From contig NC_092560.1 of NCBI RefSeq assembly GCF_037038585.1, positions 63,678,049 through 63,742,048 on the forward strand: a DNA stretch of 64,000 nucleotides. Direction: 5' to 3'. Of the stretch, positions 62,391 to 64,000 are shown piece by piece. The notes beneath the pieces were generated by a model. The model did no database searches and was not told the DNA's origin. It saw only the letters and a program-made list of their open reading frames with translations. The position numbers were made by a program, and so were the translations under genes. Position 1 is the stretch's first letter, and every line of letters starts with the position of its first letter. Source of the stretch: Patagioenas fasciata (Eukaryota > Chordata > Aves > Columbiformes > Columbidae).

Positions 62391-62423
62391 GGTTTTGGTT
62401 TTTTGTTTGTTTGTTTTTCTTTT
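62391..62423. repeat. (GTTT)n-like T-rich tract
   Basis: GGTTTTGG, T6 and GTTTGTTTGTTT units. The complement of the (CAAA) texture. Confidence 0.7.
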
Positions 62424-63067
62424 CATGTAATCCTCAATCAATCTGAAATTCCTTCCTTTTGTTTCATTTTGGATACAAGCTGAAATAAAGAAAAAGATTT
62501 GGTTTCCACCAATGCCTTTTCTTGTATGCCCTACTAATAAAAAAATGAAACATCTATAGATAGAAAATCAGATAATGTTTCAGGAGTTTTGTTATTTTTC
62601 TATGGTTAAAGACAGTGATTTTATTTAGCATTAATTTATGAATGGACTAATCAAACCCAAACTGTATCTTTCAGGAATTAAACAGCTCACCTAAAATACA
62701 TCATTCACTATGGAGTCTTCTCAATGAAATACCTATTCCTGAACAATTGCTTGTCTTTTTTCAGCTGTCCCATAGAAAAACAGAAATACCAACATACAGA
62801 TACCCAAGACAGATGTTGTTTGCCCCTTAATCACAAAAATGAAAACAACAGAACAAATTTAGCCCAACTCTTTGCAGCTTTAACTCCTCAGGATTTCATG
62901 CAAAATGACAGTAAGATTGCATGAGCAATTCCCTTTGTCTTTAAAAATAAATTTGTTCAAATTATCCATAAAGAGATTGTTTTCCTAACTTTAAGGTCTG
63001 CAAGGTTGCCCTCATATATTATTCTCTAAAGGAATATAACCCTGAATTGTAATCCTAAATCAAATAT

Positions 63068-63109
63068 TCTAAAATGATCGAAGGTTGCTCTAAAATGATA
63101 GAAGGTTGA
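63068..63109. repeat. 21-bp tandem duplication
   Basis: Two consecutive copies of TCTAAAATGAT(C/A)GAAGGTTG(C/A), with only two differing positions. Confidence 0.85.
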
Positions 63110-63816
63110 ACAAGAAGTTTTTACATATACTGGCAAATGTTCATTGCAGTTTTCAAAGAAAATAATGTGTTTGGCCTCTAGCCTCTTAGCATTTTTAACA
63201 GATGTCTTGCTAACAAATCATTAGTAAAAAAGTTGTTAGCAGAATCTTTCTTGCTGGAAAGACAGGAAACAACGGAACTAATATACACAATTCAAGTTTT
63301 ATTCAGGATGGGAAGGAGACAACACGGAAACACTAGATAAAGATGCCCTCACTAGATAGTTACGGCAAAGCATAACTACATTTCTACCTCATTACCCCTG
63401 TCATTTCGTTGTAGAGGTGCTTGCTGTTATGGAGTACTAGTCATGTGTCATATAAAATTTGACAAGTTAATCAGTCCTTAAAATTTTTAAAGGTTTAGTT
63501 ATTTCAGCAAATTCTGCACACTAACTTCTGCAACTTGTTTGAAGGTTTTCTAGCAAATAACTCCAGCAATGTAAAACTTTGTATTAGCACATATATTTTT
63601 GTTAAGCAATTACAGCTGACTGGACTTGTGCGCAATATGAAATGACAGGCAGAAAACATGAAGCACATGTGAGAAAGGATGCAGTTGCATGTATCAAAAA
63701 AAACCCCCAAACAACAGGATAACAGATAAATGTCATGGTATGCAATACTGCCACAGTTCTCCTAGAGAGGATGAGAAACAGAAGACAAAATGAAGTCAGA
63801 GAAAGGATCGGAAAGT

Positions 63817-63885
63817 GGGGGGGGGGGGGCAGGGGGAACCAATCAAACAACCAACCTACACAAAAAAAAAACCAACCCACCCAAA
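63817..63885. repeat. G13 run plus A/C-rich tract
   Basis: G13 (63817-63829), CA, G5, then an AATCAAACAACCAACC and A10 stretch ending CCAACCCACCC. Low-complexity DNA. Confidence 0.85.
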
Positions 63886-64000
63886 AGGTACATGACTGGA
63901 GTGTCAGTAATTAATATCCTTTGCACAAAAATCTGGGTGGACTGAAGAGGACCAAAATGGGAAGTCAAGAAGACGGTGGCTGCATTAAGTATTTATCACA

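Larger units (their letters stand above)
60204..64000 (-). other. WDR70: WDR70 intron, partial (at least 3.8 kb)
   Basis: This follows the acceptor of the 60.1-kb exon. No further WDR70 exon could be found to the window edge. It contains a (GTTT)-type tract (62391-62423), a 21-bp tandem duplication (63068-63109), and a G13 run with an adjacent A/C tract (63817-63885). Confidence 0.8.

Noticed and set aside
60204-64000. The preceding WDR70 exon
   Set aside because: No splice-bounded segment that would extend the propeller upstream in frame was found, so the exon must lie beyond 64000.
1-64000. CRISPR arrays, operons, prophage, tRNA or rRNA genes
   Set aside because: No regularly spaced direct repeats, cloverleaf-type sequences or rRNA blocks were seen. 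The window is vertebrate intronic and intergenic DNA.

Overview
The window is vertebrate nuclear DNA, most probably from a bird. It is AT-rich and gene-poor, with large introns. All recognised interspersed repeats are CR1 retrotransposons with the avian/reptilian CR1 3' signature (ATTCTATG octamers), and no Alu, L1 or B1-type mammalian repeat was seen. The only protein-coding gene I can support is the 3' part of WDR70, a WD40-repeat protein, on the minus strand. Eight coding exons between 60203 and 20836 join in frame, all with GT-AG splice sites. They give the C-terminal 289 residues: the last WD40 repeats, a basic disordered tail and a terminal KKRKI. The upstream exons lie beyond position 64000.

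Layout from left to right: 1 to about 19950 is intergenic. From knowledge of the human locus (WDR70 and GDNF converge tail to tail at 5p13), this flank should lead towards GDNF, but no GDNF coding exon is visible. It holds simple repeats, an old CR1 tail near 17.4 kb and otherwise nothing I recognise. From about 19955 to 20835 is the likely WDR70 3' UTR, which would contain a CR1 fragment. Introns and exons alternate from there to 64000. The 7.4-kb last intron holds an internally deleted CR1 (23.3-24.4 kb). The 5.3-kb intron holds a 2.5-kb CR1 with recognisable endonuclease and reverse transcriptase regions, frameshifted and in the opposite orientation to WDR70 (30.4-32.9 kb). The 16.8-kb intron holds a CR1 with a microsatellite expanded inside it (38.6-39.4 kb) and a two-phase pentanucleotide array (45.75-45.90 kb).

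Human 5p13 corresponds to the avian Z chromosome, so a Z-linked (or W-gametolog) origin is a reasonable inference; the sequence does not prove it. Nothing here looks like a new multi-gene system. The items most worth a second look are the compound pentanucleotide array, the microsatellite inside a CR1, the recurrent (CAAA)/(CCAA) tracts, the predicted CR1-containing 3' UTR, and a possible solo LTR near 59.3 kb.
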